From JACNIZ01 sp964344765 (GTDB taxonomy: Bacteria; Planctomycetota; UBA1135): DNA of 49,639 nt. Where the stretch lies: NCBI GenBank assembly GCA_964344765.1, contig CAYFOM010000036.1, positions 1-49,639 on the forward strand, written 5' to 3'. The notes beneath the pieces were generated by a model, which worked only from the letters and a program-made list of their open reading frames with translations, had not been told where the DNA came from and ran no database searches. This document shows positions 25,994 through 34,369 of the stretch, one piece after another (the first letter of the stretch is position 1; the number at the start of each line of letters is the position of its first letter). The position numbers and the translations under genes are program-made.

Positions 25994-27669
25994 GCGCATT
26001 CCGAATCCTATGGATCACTTTGATTCTTTGGCTGGGTTCGACGTCGGCATTGGTCGCGCAACAAGAATCTACGCTGACCTTGCCGGGACGAGTCTTAACC
26101 GTGACCGAGTCGGTTGCGGAAATTGACCGAGGCAGTTTGGACGGCGTCGAACCGGGTGATTGGGTTCGGATTCAGCCGTTGGCCGGTGGTGAATTTTTAT
26201 TGCAGGTGGAGAGGGTTGAAGAACACAGCTGTTGGGTGCGCTTGAAAGATGAAAGCACAGTGGAGCCGGGGGTGGCTTGCGAAATCACCGTGACGGTGGT
26301 GCGCAAAGGTGCGACTGGGCAGGGCTCAGGGTCACAAGGAACGAATCCGTGGGGAACCGAAAACGGTTTGCCCGGCACGCCGCCCAAATGGCAAAAGCCG
26401 GCCAGCGATTGGGATCCGCAACGACCGCTATTGGCAGATGATCCGTTGCAACCTCAAGAGCGCGACCCGATTTGGAGCGGCCGTTTTTACACCTCGTTGA
26501 ACACCAGCCTGGACAACGAATTTCAAAACAGCGCCAGCACCTATATCCGCAGTGGGTTCGATCTGCGTGGCGAGAACCCATTCGGTATCGGCGGACGGCT
26601 GCGCTTGAGTGTGGACTTCGACCACCGCAGTTACTCGTCGGACGGTGGCGACGACGACTCGGAATTCCATGGTCGCATTGAACGCATGTCGTATGCCCAC
26701 GGCGGCGACCGATTCCGGCCACTGCGTTGGGAAGCCGGTCGCTTCCTGTCGGACCTCTATCCGGAGTTCGGCGTCATCGACGGTTTTGAAATGCGCTACC
26801 GTTTGGCGTCGGGTTTGCAAGTGGGCGGCAGCTTGGGATACATGCCCGAACCGTCGGCCGATTATTCCACCGGCGACGACTTGCAAATCGCCGCTTACTT
26901 CCAAGCCATGCATGGCGAAAACAACAGCTTGCGATGGGGCGGCGGGGTGCAAAAAACCTGGCACGACGGCACCGCCGACCGCGATTTGCTGCTGCTCAAA
27001 TTGGATTACTTACCGGATCCAAACTTCCGTTTCCATTCCAGTGCGTGGATCGATTTCTACGACTCCAGCGATACCGCAAAGAATGAGGGTGCCGAGCTGA
27101 CCACCGCCCAAGCACGCGCTTATTGGCGGCAAAAAGACTACGGCGCGTCGTTGGGGTACCGTCAGTGGCGCTATCCGCAGGTGTTGCGTTATCAAGCCGG
27201 CAGCTTCACCAACACCGAGTTGCTGAATGAAAACACTTCCCGCGCCGACGTGCGCTTATGGCGGAAATGGAATAGCTCGATGCGCATGAGTGGCCGCGTC
27301 GACAGTTGGCAATCCGACGACAGCAGTGGCGGCGGCATCGAACTGCGCTTGGATTGGTACGACGCTCTAGGCCCCGATTGGGATAGCAGCGTGATGGTTT
27401 ACAGCCGCCAAGGCAATTACAACGACGCCACCGGCTTGCGATTGGATCAGTCCATCGGCCTTGACAGTAGCGGTCTGCGCGTCAGCTGGGAAAGTGTTAT
27501 TTATGCGCCCAGCGATGGCGGCGATAGCGACCTAATGGAACACGATTTACGCCTTTCGTGGGATTACTGGAGCTCCGGCGGTTGGAGCTGCAACTTAGAC
27601 GGCGGCATTCGTTTCGGCGATCAAGTCAATAACCCATACTTCGGCATGTACCTGCAGAGGAGATTCTAA
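25990..27669 (+). CDS. Outer-membrane beta-barrel protein of the cytochrome conduit
   Basis: 559 aa. Signal peptide about 1-24 (ILWITLILWLGSTSALVAQ). Residues about 28-105 form a small beta domain with GRVLTVTESVAEIDRGSLDGVEPGDWVRI, like bacterial SH3/FlgT-type modules. A Gly/Pro linker (about 110-150) follows. Residues about 155-559 alternate short amphipathic strands with Asp/Gly/Ser loops and end in YFGMYLQRRF. The terminal Phe is the usual BamA-recognition end. There are no heme motifs. ATG overlaps the previous stop as ATGA with GAAGGAGG upstream. By position it would be the pore that lets the two cytochromes meet, analogous to MtrB or OmbB, without obvious sequence likeness. Confidence 0.82.
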   Translation: MSAFRILWITLILWLGSTSALVAQQESTLTLPGRVLTVTESVAEIDRGSLDGVEPGDWVRIQPLAGGEFLLQVERVEEHSCWVRLKDESTVEPGVACEITVTVVRKGATGQGSGSQGTNPWGTENGLPGTPPKWQKPASDWDPQRPLLADDPLQPQERDPIWSGRFYTSLNTSLDNEFQNSASTYIRSGFDLRGENPFGIGGRLRLSVDFDHRSYSSDGGDDDSEFHGRIERMSYAHGGDRFRPLRWEAGRFLSDLYPEFGVIDGFEMRYRLASGLQVGGSLGYMPEPSADYSTGDDLQIAAYFQAMHGENNSLRWGGGVQKTWHDGTADRDLLLLKLDYLPDPNFRFHSSAWIDFYDSSDTAKNEGAELTTAQARAYWRQKDYGASLGYRQWRYPQVLRYQAGSFTNTELLNENTSRADVRLWRKWNSSMRMSGRVDSWQSDDSSGGGIELRLDWYDALGPDWDSSVMVYSRQGNYNDATGLRLDQSIGLDSSGLRVSWESVIYAPSDGGDSDLMEHDLRLSWDYWSSGGWSCNLDGGIRFGDQVNNPYFGMYLQRRF

Positions 27670-29153
27670 TGGCATTCATTCTGCGCGCGTTTTTGGCTTG
27701 TTTGTTGGCGCTTCTGCCGGTGATTGCATGCGTGGCACCTTCCGGCGGCGCCGGCGAATGGTGGGGCGGTCAGGGGCCGGTGATTGCCCACCGCACCTTC
27801 CCCGGCAATTGCGCGTTGTGCCACACCACCGAAAGTTGGCAGAAGCTGAAGGAGGACTTCAGCTTTGACCATGCCGCCGAAACCGGCGTGACCTTGGTCG
27901 GCGCCCATGCCGACGCCCAATGTTTGCGCTGCCATAACGATCGCGGCCCGGTGCAGGAGTTTGCCGCTCGCGGTTGCTCCGGCTGCCACGTCGATCCCCA
28001 CCAGGGGCAATTGGGCCAAACTTGCGAATCCTGTCATGACGAACACAATTGGAGCGCTCAAGGCCAGGTGGCCGAGCACGCGCGCACTCGCTTCCCGTTA
28101 ATGGGCGTGCACGCCGCACTGACTTGCGATCGGTGCCATCCGGGCATCGGCAGCGGCAGTGTGGAACCGCTGAACCCCGAGTGTGTTTCTTGCCATCAAA
28201 GCGACTTGGCGGCGGCCAATTCTCCGGATCATATGGTTCAAGGTTGGGTGGATAGCTGCGAACGCTGTCATTTGCCGACGACATGGAGCAGCGGTGGATT
28301 CCGTCATGATGGGTTCCGCTTAACCGGCGCTCATGCCACCGCACAATGCGAGGCCTGTCACGTCGGCGGCGTTTATGTCGGCATTGGTGATCAATGTGCC
28401 GATTGCCACATCGATGAATACAACTCGGTAAGCGATCCGGATCACGTCGGCATGAACTTTTCGCTGTCGTGCGATCAATGTCATAGCACGAACGCCTGGT
28501 TGCCGGCGAATTTCAGTCACCAAGGCATTCATGACGGATGCGTGGATTGCCACTTGGCCGAATACAACGCGACTACCGATCCCAATCATATCACCCAAGG
28601 CTATGCGCAAACCTGCGAGGACTGCCACTCCACCAATACCTGGATTCCAGCAAACTTTGATCACGCCGGCATTACCAGCGGCTGCGTGGATTGCCACTTG
28701 AGCGACTACAACCAAACCAGTGATCCGGATCACGCGGCAGCCGGCTATTCCACCCAATGCGAGGACTGCCACGACACCGACACCTGGGACGGCGCCGGTT
28801 TCAACCATGCCGGCATCACCAATGGCTGCGATGTTTGCCATATCGACGACTACAACCAGACCAGCGACCCCAATCATGCCGCCGCCGGTTTCCCGACGCA
28901 GTGCGAGGCTTGCCACAACACCAACCAGTGGCACGGCGCAACCTTCGACCACAATTTTGTCATTGATCGCGGCGCTCATAAGAACTTGTCGTGTACCGAT
29001 TGCCACCTCAACAGCGGCAATTATTCGATATTCTCGTGCATCCATTGCCACGACCACCGCAAGAGCAAAATGGACGACGTGCATGACGACGAAGCCGGAT
29101 ACGTCTGGGAAAATAGTGCCTGCTATTCCTGCCACCCGACCGGCGAGGACTAG
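27669..29153 (+). CDS. Lipoprotein multiheme cytochrome c (19 CxxCH)
   Basis: 494 aa. The signal peptide ends in the lipobox VIAC, with Cys21 as lipidation site, so it is expected to sit in the outer membrane, perhaps facing outside. I count 19 CxxCH motifs from CALCH to CYSCH. The N-terminal half has the FDH ... GAH ... CxxCH repeats seen in the 26-heme partner. Residues about 243-434 form four 48-residue repeats with two hemes each and shared wording CHSTN-W-PANF and GITSGCVDCHLSDYN. Translation is coupled to the barrel gene through TAATG. This is the presumed terminal exit or entry point of the conduit. Confidence 0.92.
   Translation: MAFILRAFLACLLALLPVIACVAPSGGAGEWWGGQGPVIAHRTFPGNCALCHTTESWQKLKEDFSFDHAAETGVTLVGAHADAQCLRCHNDRGPVQEFAARGCSGCHVDPHQGQLGQTCESCHDEHNWSAQGQVAEHARTRFPLMGVHAALTCDRCHPGIGSGSVEPLNPECVSCHQSDLAAANSPDHMVQGWVDSCERCHLPTTWSSGGFRHDGFRLTGAHATAQCEACHVGGVYVGIGDQCADCHIDEYNSVSDPDHVGMNFSLSCDQCHSTNAWLPANFSHQGIHDGCVDCHLAEYNATTDPNHITQGYAQTCEDCHSTNTWIPANFDHAGITSGCVDCHLSDYNQTSDPDHAAAGYSTQCEDCHDTDTWDGAGFNHAGITNGCDVCHIDDYNQTSDPNHAAAGFPTQCEACHNTNQWHGATFDHNFVIDRGAHKNLSCTDCHLNSGNYSIFSCIHCHDHRKSKMDDVHDDEAGYVWENSACYSCHPTGED
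28395..28970 (+). repeat. Four 144-bp coding repeats in the 19-heme cytochrome
   Basis: Units start at 28395, 28539, 28683 and 28827, each 48 codons with two CxxCH motifs. Units 2-4 are the closest to each other, and DNA differences are partly synonymous. This suggests heme-wire growth by internal duplication. Confidence 0.75.
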
Positions 29154-29168
29154 CTACGCTGTGTCCCC

Positions 29169-29672
29169 GTGTCTCGCAAGCACCCCATCCTTTGGAGCCC
29201 GCGCAAGCTCAAGCTGCTGCTCAACCATTACCCGCCGTTTTGGTTTCAGCGCATCAAAGTAACGGATGTCGATCCGGATTATCGTTGGTTGAAGGTGCGG
29301 ATGAAGAAGTCATTGCTGACGCGCAATCTGAACGGCTCGGCGTTTGGCGGCAGCATTTATGCGGCGGCCGATCCATGGTTCCCGATCCTTTATTGGCAGG
29401 CGCTGGCGCGAAAAGAATTTGCCTTGGAGTGTTGGTTGAAGTCCGCTTACGCCGATTACAAAAAGCCTGGGCGCAGTGATTTGCATTTGCACTTCCAAAT
29501 CAGCGACGACGATTTGGACCACGCCATCGACCACCTGCAGCGCTTTGGGCGCGCGGTGAAAAAGAACACCGTCGAGGTCATCGACAAAGACGGCGACGTC
29601 TGCGCGACGGTGGAATGCGTCAGTTATTTGCGCCTGCTGCAAGCCGGCCACAAAGAGGTCGCGACTTTCTAA
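29169..29672 (+). CDS. DUF4442 hotdog-fold (thioesterase-like) protein
   Basis: 167 aa, GTG start 15 nt after the cytochrome stop, so it may be co-transcribed with the conduit. The segment RNLNGSAFGGSIYAAADPWFPILYW matches the DUF4442/YiiD-C-like hotdog helix region, where an Asn/Asp-Gly pair sits near the acyl pocket. No export signal is seen. Family members are presumed acyl-CoA thioesterases. Substrate and any link to the cytochrome operon are unknown. Confidence 0.7.
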   Translation: MSRKHPILWSPRKLKLLLNHYPPFWFQRIKVTDVDPDYRWLKVRMKKSLLTRNLNGSAFGGSIYAAADPWFPILYWQALARKEFALECWLKSAYADYKKPGRSDLHLHFQISDDDLDHAIDHLQRFGRAVKKNTVEVIDKDGDVCATVECVSYLRLLQAGHKEVATF

Positions 29673-29704
29673 TCGATCTAGTCGAGGCCGGCTGAGTGGC
29701 TTGC

Positions 29705-31270
29705 TTAGTCGGCAACCGGATAGTGATAGGACAGCTCGGCGATTCCGTCGCTCTCGCGATCATAGCCCCACATCGACGCTTCATAAGCGCCTTCGGGCAA
29801 GCCGAAAATGCGGATGGTATTGACAAAGGGGAACGGTAAATAATCCACGCCGTTAGCGGCAAGCGCCTCGGTCATCCATCGCGGCGGCGGAAATTTGGGT
29901 CCGTGCGGGTCGCGGAATAAGCGCAACGTGTAATTGGCGCCATCCTCGTAACCGTCGATCTCCATCATCGTCGGATTAAGCGCAAAGCTCAGCCGTTGCT
30001 CCTCGACTTGGCCCTCACCAAACCAGTGGTAAACCGTAGTTTCGCCGTCTTCGGCCTTGCCGCGCGCCATGGCGACGTAATGGAAACCGTCGCCGGTGGG
30101 TAGTTCCACACTTGGTGGCTGCTGTGGATCATCCGAGGTCAGTTGGGCGGCGGTGAGTTGGGTGACCTGCCACAAAAATGGGCCGAACATGGTTCGGATT
30201 TGCAGTTCATCCAGTTGATCCGGGTTCGGCGTCCACAAGTCGAAATTTAAATCCCACGAGGTGAGCTCGGCCGGCGAACTCCAGGTCACAGTCTGGGCTT
30301 CTTCGTCTAAACGGAAATGGGCGCGAAGCGTGGCCGGACGCAGCGGCCCTTGTTCATTCGTCGGACCGGTGGCTAACAAAAAGTACTCGCCGTAGCGCAG
30401 GCCGGAGACCTCAAGGTCTTGGCTGGAGTCGAGCCGGTCCACCTCGCGAACGTCGGTTTGCTGTTGTTGGTTGAGGAAGCCGAGGGTGGTTTGCCACGGG
30501 CCGGGATCGGGATAGGTTGCCTGAATTTCGCCCAGCTGAGGCAGCTGGCCCAGGTCTAGTTTCGTGTTGAGCGCAGCAAGTTTGAACTCTTCCGGGCCGA
30601 CCTTCCACGGGGCGGGTTGAGTGTGCCAATCCAATTCCAAGGTCGCGCGCCGACCTTCGGCAAAGGGGCTGAGTTGAATCGGCAAGAAGCCTCGTCCGTC
30701 CCAATCGCCGCGGGCATAGCGTGGCGGGCGTCCATGCGGACCGTAGCTGAACACATAGGAAAAGCCGGTCGAACTCGCCGGTTCTACGCCGCCAAACTGA
30801 GGCATGATGCGAATCAGCGGCTTGCGTTCAATTTCGACCGTGTGCGAGCCGTTGGCGTGGGGGATGGCGAAGGCTTCGCTGGCCCCGATCGCCACCTCGC
30901 GGAAGGCTTCGCTGGCGATGCGAAATTCGCGCATGTCGTTCTGCACGTAGACAACCACGCGCCAGTCGTATTCCGCAACCTCCGGCTGAGGGAACAGCTT
31001 GATCGAAGCTTCCATCTGACCTGCCGGCCACGGTCGCCACTTGCCGCGCTTGACCTGCGGACGTTCGATCCACGCCGCGGTCGGCACGTGGTTGAGCTCC
31101 TTAGGACCTCGCAAAATGCGCCAGCGCAACGGCGTCGGGCTGGTGTCGTCGGCATTGAGTTTGATGGTCAGGTCAAACTCGAACTTTTGAGCTTCCTGCC
31201 CCGGCGCCGATTGGGCGACGTCGGCGGCGGGGAACAGCAGCAGCGCGGCTAGGGTGAGGGCCGAAAGCAC
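29705..31270 (-). CDS. Secreted protein of unknown function
   Basis: 521 aa, GTG start. The N-terminal hydrophobic segment MLSALTLAALLLFPAADVAQSA is a probable signal peptide with cleavage near AQS-A. The rest is rich in beta-strand-like Trp/Pro/Tyr segments and has no Cys. I recognise no catalytic motif. The pattern of repeated F/Y-x-x-x-A-x-G and G-x-Y-x-L-x-A ends (GEYFLLATG, DGFHYVAMARG, EGAYEASMWGYD) suggests tandem Ig- or carbohydrate-binding-like beta sandwiches. It is divergent from the TPP riboswitch and thiC, and convergent with the DUF4442 gene. Confidence 0.6.
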   Translation of the reverse strand: MLSALTLAALLLFPAADVAQSAPGQEAQKFEFDLTIKLNADDTSPTPLRWRILRGPKELNHVPTAAWIERPQVKRGKWRPWPAGQMEASIKLFPQPEVAEYDWRVVVYVQNDMREFRIASEAFREVAIGASEAFAIPHANGSHTVEIERKPLIRIMPQFGGVEPASSTGFSYVFSYGPHGRPPRYARGDWDGRGFLPIQLSPFAEGRRATLELDWHTQPAPWKVGPEEFKLAALNTKLDLGQLPQLGEIQATYPDPGPWQTTLGFLNQQQQTDVREVDRLDSSQDLEVSGLRYGEYFLLATGPTNEQGPLRPATLRAHFRLDEEAQTVTWSSPAELTSWDLNFDLWTPNPDQLDELQIRTMFGPFLWQVTQLTAAQLTSDDPQQPPSVELPTGDGFHYVAMARGKAEDGETTVYHWFGEGQVEEQRLSFALNPTMMEIDGYEDGANYTLRLFRDPHGPKFPPPRWMTEALAANGVDYLPFPFVNTIRIFGLPEGAYEASMWGYDRESDGIAELSYHYPVAD

Positions 31271-31339
31271 GGTCTCATGATAAAGCCGTCGGCGGGTGAA
31301 AAAACTGGCGGCTGCGGGGTGTTAGACTGGGTCCGAACA

Positions 31340-31421
31340 TTGCCTGGGGGTGGCCACAGCTCGATGGCCTGAGAACAAACCCCTTGAACCTGAACCGGAT
31401 CATACTGGCGGAGGAAAGAGC
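31340..31421 (+). promoter_or_regulatory. TPP riboswitch (THI element) of thiC
   Basis: Conserved THI-box pieces in order: GGGGGTG, a P3 stem GGCCA/TGGCC, CTGAGA, ACCCCTTGAACCTGA, then CCGGAT and ACTGGCGGAGGAA. The 3' part contains the GGAGG used by thiC 8 nt before its ATG, so ligand binding would be expected to hide the ribosome binding site and lower ThiC translation when thiamine pyrophosphate is high. The extent at the P1 ends is approximate. The 5' part of the long open frame starting at 31350 is just this RNA read as protein. Confidence 0.93.
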
Positions 31422-33110
31422 ATGGAAATCACCCGTAATCGCAAACAGGAAGACGTCGGCGAACTGCGCCGCATTCCCACCTTTGAAGAGTGCTTGCCGT
31501 CGAGTGAAAAGTTGACGCAGACGGTGGTGCACGAAGCCACTGGTGCCGAATTGCAGGTGCCGTTTCGGCGCATTCACCTGACCAATGGTGAGCACCTCGA
31601 CGTGTACGACACCACTGGACCGCAGGGCGTGGACCCGCGCGAGGGCATTGCCAAGTTGCGCCGGTCGTGGATTGAACGGCGCGAGCAACGCGGCGATCAG
31701 AACTACTCGCAGATGCACTATGCGCGCAACGGCGAGATCACCGAAGAGATGGCATTTGTTGCCGCACGCGAAGGGTTTGAGCCTGAGTTTGTGCGCGAGG
31801 AAATTGCCGCCGGTCGCGCGGTGATTCCTGCTAACCGCAAACACTTGGAACTTGAGCCGGTGATTATCGGTCGCAAGTTTAAGACCAAGATCAACTCGAA
31901 CATCGGCAACTCGGCGACGCACTCGTCGATTGAAGAAGAAGTCGAAAAGTTGCAGTGGTCGATACGCTGGGGCGCCGACACGGTGATGGATTTGTCGACC
32001 GGCGAAAACATTCACGAAACGCGTGAATGGATTCTGCGCAACGCGCCTGTGCCGATCGGCACGGTGCCGATTTACCAAGCGCTGGAAAAGGTTGACGGCG
32101 ATCCGACCAAGTTAAATCTCGACATGTTTATCGAGACTTTGGTTGAGCAAGCCGAGCAAGGGGTGGATTACTTCACCATTCACGCCGGCGTGTTGCTGCA
32201 CTTGGTGCCGATGACCGCTGAACGTTTGACCGGCATTGTGTCGCGCGGCGGTTCGATCATGGCCAAGTGGTGCTTGGCGCATCACCAGGAGAACTTCCTT
32301 TACACCGGTTTTGAGCGCATCTGCGAGGTGATGAAAAAGTACGACGTCACCTTCAGCCTTGGTGACGGCATGCGTCCGGGTTCCATCGCGGACGCCAACG
32401 ATGATGCACAGCTTGGTGAATTGCGCGCGTTGGGCGAGCTGACCAAGATTGCGTGGAAGCACGACATTCAGGTAATGATCGAAGGTCCGGGCCACGTGCC
32501 GATGGACAAGATCAAAGAAAACATGGACCTGGAGTTGGAGCAGTGCCACGAAGCGCCGTTCTACACCTTGGGTCCGTTGGTGACGGATATCGCGCCCGGT
32601 TATGACCACATCACCAGTGGCATCGGCGCTGCGCAAATCGGTTGGTACGGCACTGCGATGCTGTGTTACGTGACGCCCAAGGAGCACCTCGGTCTGCCCG
32701 ATCGCGACGACGTCAAACAAGGCGTGATCACTTACCGCATTGCTGCCCACGCGGCGGACTTGGCCAAAGGTCACCCCGGCGCCCAGGATTGGGATAACGC
32801 GTTATCCAAAGCGCGCTTTGAATTCCGTTGGGAAGATCAATTCAACCTGGCGCTGGATCCGGTAACCGCGCGTTCCTACCACGACGCCACGCTGCCGTCC
32901 GATTCGGCCAAGGTGGCGCACTTCTGCTCGATGTGCGGGCCGAAGTTCTGCGCCATGAAGATCACCGAGGATGTGCGCGCCTACGCCGCCGAACACGGTT
33001 ACAGTGAAGGGGAGGCCTTCACTAAAGGAATGGAGGACAAGTCGACCGAGTTTCAGAACAAGGGCGGCGAGGTCTACCTGAATCAATCCTCGGAAAGCGA
33101 ATGTGTTTAA
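31422..33110 (+). CDS. thiC: Phosphomethylpyrimidine synthase ThiC
   Basis: 562 aa. A radical-SAM enzyme turning 5-aminoimidazole ribotide into HMP-phosphate, the pyrimidine half of thiamine. The 4Fe-4S ligands are Cys502, Cys505 and Cys510 in CSMCGPKFC near the C-terminus. Core motifs include NSNIGNSATHSSIEEEVEK, VMDLSTG, the THAGVLL-like TIHAGVLL and MIEGPGHVPMDKI. The N-terminal ThiC-associated domain is partly kept (VPFRRIHLTNG). ATG 31422 follows GGAGGAAAG and the riboswitch. Its last bases overlap the start of the VCBS gene. Confidence 0.97.
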   Translation: MEITRNRKQEDVGELRRIPTFEECLPSSEKLTQTVVHEATGAELQVPFRRIHLTNGEHLDVYDTTGPQGVDPREGIAKLRRSWIERREQRGDQNYSQMHYARNGEITEEMAFVAAREGFEPEFVREEIAAGRAVIPANRKHLELEPVIIGRKFKTKINSNIGNSATHSSIEEEVEKLQWSIRWGADTVMDLSTGENIHETREWILRNAPVPIGTVPIYQALEKVDGDPTKLNLDMFIETLVEQAEQGVDYFTIHAGVLLHLVPMTAERLTGIVSRGGSIMAKWCLAHHQENFLYTGFERICEVMKKYDVTFSLGDGMRPGSIADANDDAQLGELRALGELTKIAWKHDIQVMIEGPGHVPMDKIKENMDLELEQCHEAPFYTLGPLVTDIAPGYDHITSGIGAAQIGWYGTAMLCYVTPKEHLGLPDRDDVKQGVITYRIAAHAADLAKGHPGAQDWDNALSKARFEFRWEDQFNLALDPVTARSYHDATLPSDSAKVAHFCSMCGPKFCAMKITEDVRAYAAEHGYSEGEAFTKGMEDKSTEFQNKGGEVYLNQSSESECV

Positions 33111-34369
33111 TTCTTAGTGCACCCGTTTTGCTGCTGGCGAGCGCCCAACAGGGAATCGCCGCGACTCCTGAACCAAGCGCCGCTGTTCCCGGCAGTGAGT
33201 TCGCCGCGCCGGTGGTCCTGAAGGCCGATGGCGAGGCGATTGATTGCAACGGTTTGGTTGGCTACAGCAGCCCGTCGCTGGTCGATTACGACGGCGACGG
33301 CGACCTGGACCTGGTCGTCGGCAGCTTTGCGGGGCGCTATCGCTTGTTCACCAACAGCGGCGGCAAAACGGCGCCTAAGTTTGACGCCGGAAAATTCCTG
33401 CAAGCCGAAGGAAAGGACATCGAAGTTTCCAATTGGTGATGCATCGGCATCAGTCCGCAGTTCGCGGACTTCAACGCCGATGGCAACCGCGATTTTGTCA
33501 CTGGGAGTTTTGATGGGCGTCCTTATCTGGCGTATGGAACCGCTGACGGCGGCTACCAAACGCCGGAAATGGCGAAAAATTGGCTAGGCGAAGAACTGCG
33601 CTTGGGCATGTACTGGGATTACGATGCCGAAGAGTGGACCAACGTCCAAGATGGGGCTTACCCCGAAGCCCACGCCAATTCGGTGGCGCCGGTGGATTGG
33701 GATATGGATGGCGACTTGGACTTGATCCAAGGCACTTCCGATGGCCAAGTCTTCTTGCGCAAGAATTTAGGCAGCGCCAAGGAGGCACGCTTTGCCGCCG
33801 AAGTGCAGCCTGTCATGGTCGGGGACAAAATCATGACTACGCCGGCTCACCATGCGATGGTGTTGGTTGCCGACTGGGACCAAGACGGTCGCTGGGATTT
33901 GCTGGTGGGCAGCGATAAGGGCGACGTCGCGTTTTATCGCAACACCGGCAAAGTCGGTAAGCCGAATTTCCAGGCGGCGGTGAGCTTATTGCCGACTGGA
34001 AAGGATTTGGTGGCGGTTCCTGCTCTTAGCAGCAAACGGGCGCCCGTCGTTCACGCCAACGTGCATGTTGCGGTGGGTGATTTGAACGGTGACGGCAAAT
34101 TAGATTTGATCGTTGGTGAGAACTCCAGTGAGGAGGAAACCGCCGGGCGCGATCCGGAGAAAGAAGCCAAGTTTCAAGAGTTGCTGAAGGAGCTCGAGGA
34201 ATGCCACGAGCTGCGCACGCGTATGCACAGTCAGGAGCGTGGCGAAAAAGTCGATCCACCGGTTACCGACGACGAGATCGCTTACGTCTACGACCTCTAC
34301 GATCGCATCGGCAAGGTTTCGCCGCGTCCGCAAATGCGTTCGCAGGTGTGGTTCTATGCCCGCAAGTAA
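33101..34369 (+). CDS. Secreted FG-GAP/VCBS-repeat protein with one in-frame UGA (candidate selenoprotein)
   Basis: Read through a single TGA at 33437-33439, the frame gives 422 residues: signal peptide 1-21 (MCLILSAPVLLLASAQQGIAA), then Ca-binding FG-GAP repeats DYDGDGDLDLVVG, DFNADGNRDFVTG, DWDMDGDLDLIQG, DWDQDGRWDLLVG and DLNGDGKLDLIVG. The UGA falls between repeats 1 and 2 in the context SNW-U-CIGISPQFADF, so residue 113 would be Sec followed by Cys114. Both halves are in the same frame with no other defect. A hairpin follows at SECIS-like distance. Without recoding the gene would be a pseudogene or carry a sequencing error. Its ATG overlaps the end of thiC. Confidence 0.62.
33437..33470 (+). 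other. UGA codon with SECIS-like hairpin
   Basis: TGA at 33437-33439. AGTCCGC (33452-33458) pairs with GCGGACT (33464-33470) around loop AGTTC. The loop starts 19 nt after the UGA and has G at its second position, matching the general bacterial SECIS rule (loop about 16-37 nt downstream, G in the first two loop bases). The hairpin is real in sequence. Its function is inference. Confidence 0.45.

Noticed and set aside
31350..31421. N-terminal extension of thiC
   Set aside because: It is the TPP riboswitch read as protein. ATG 31422 has the RBS and family start.
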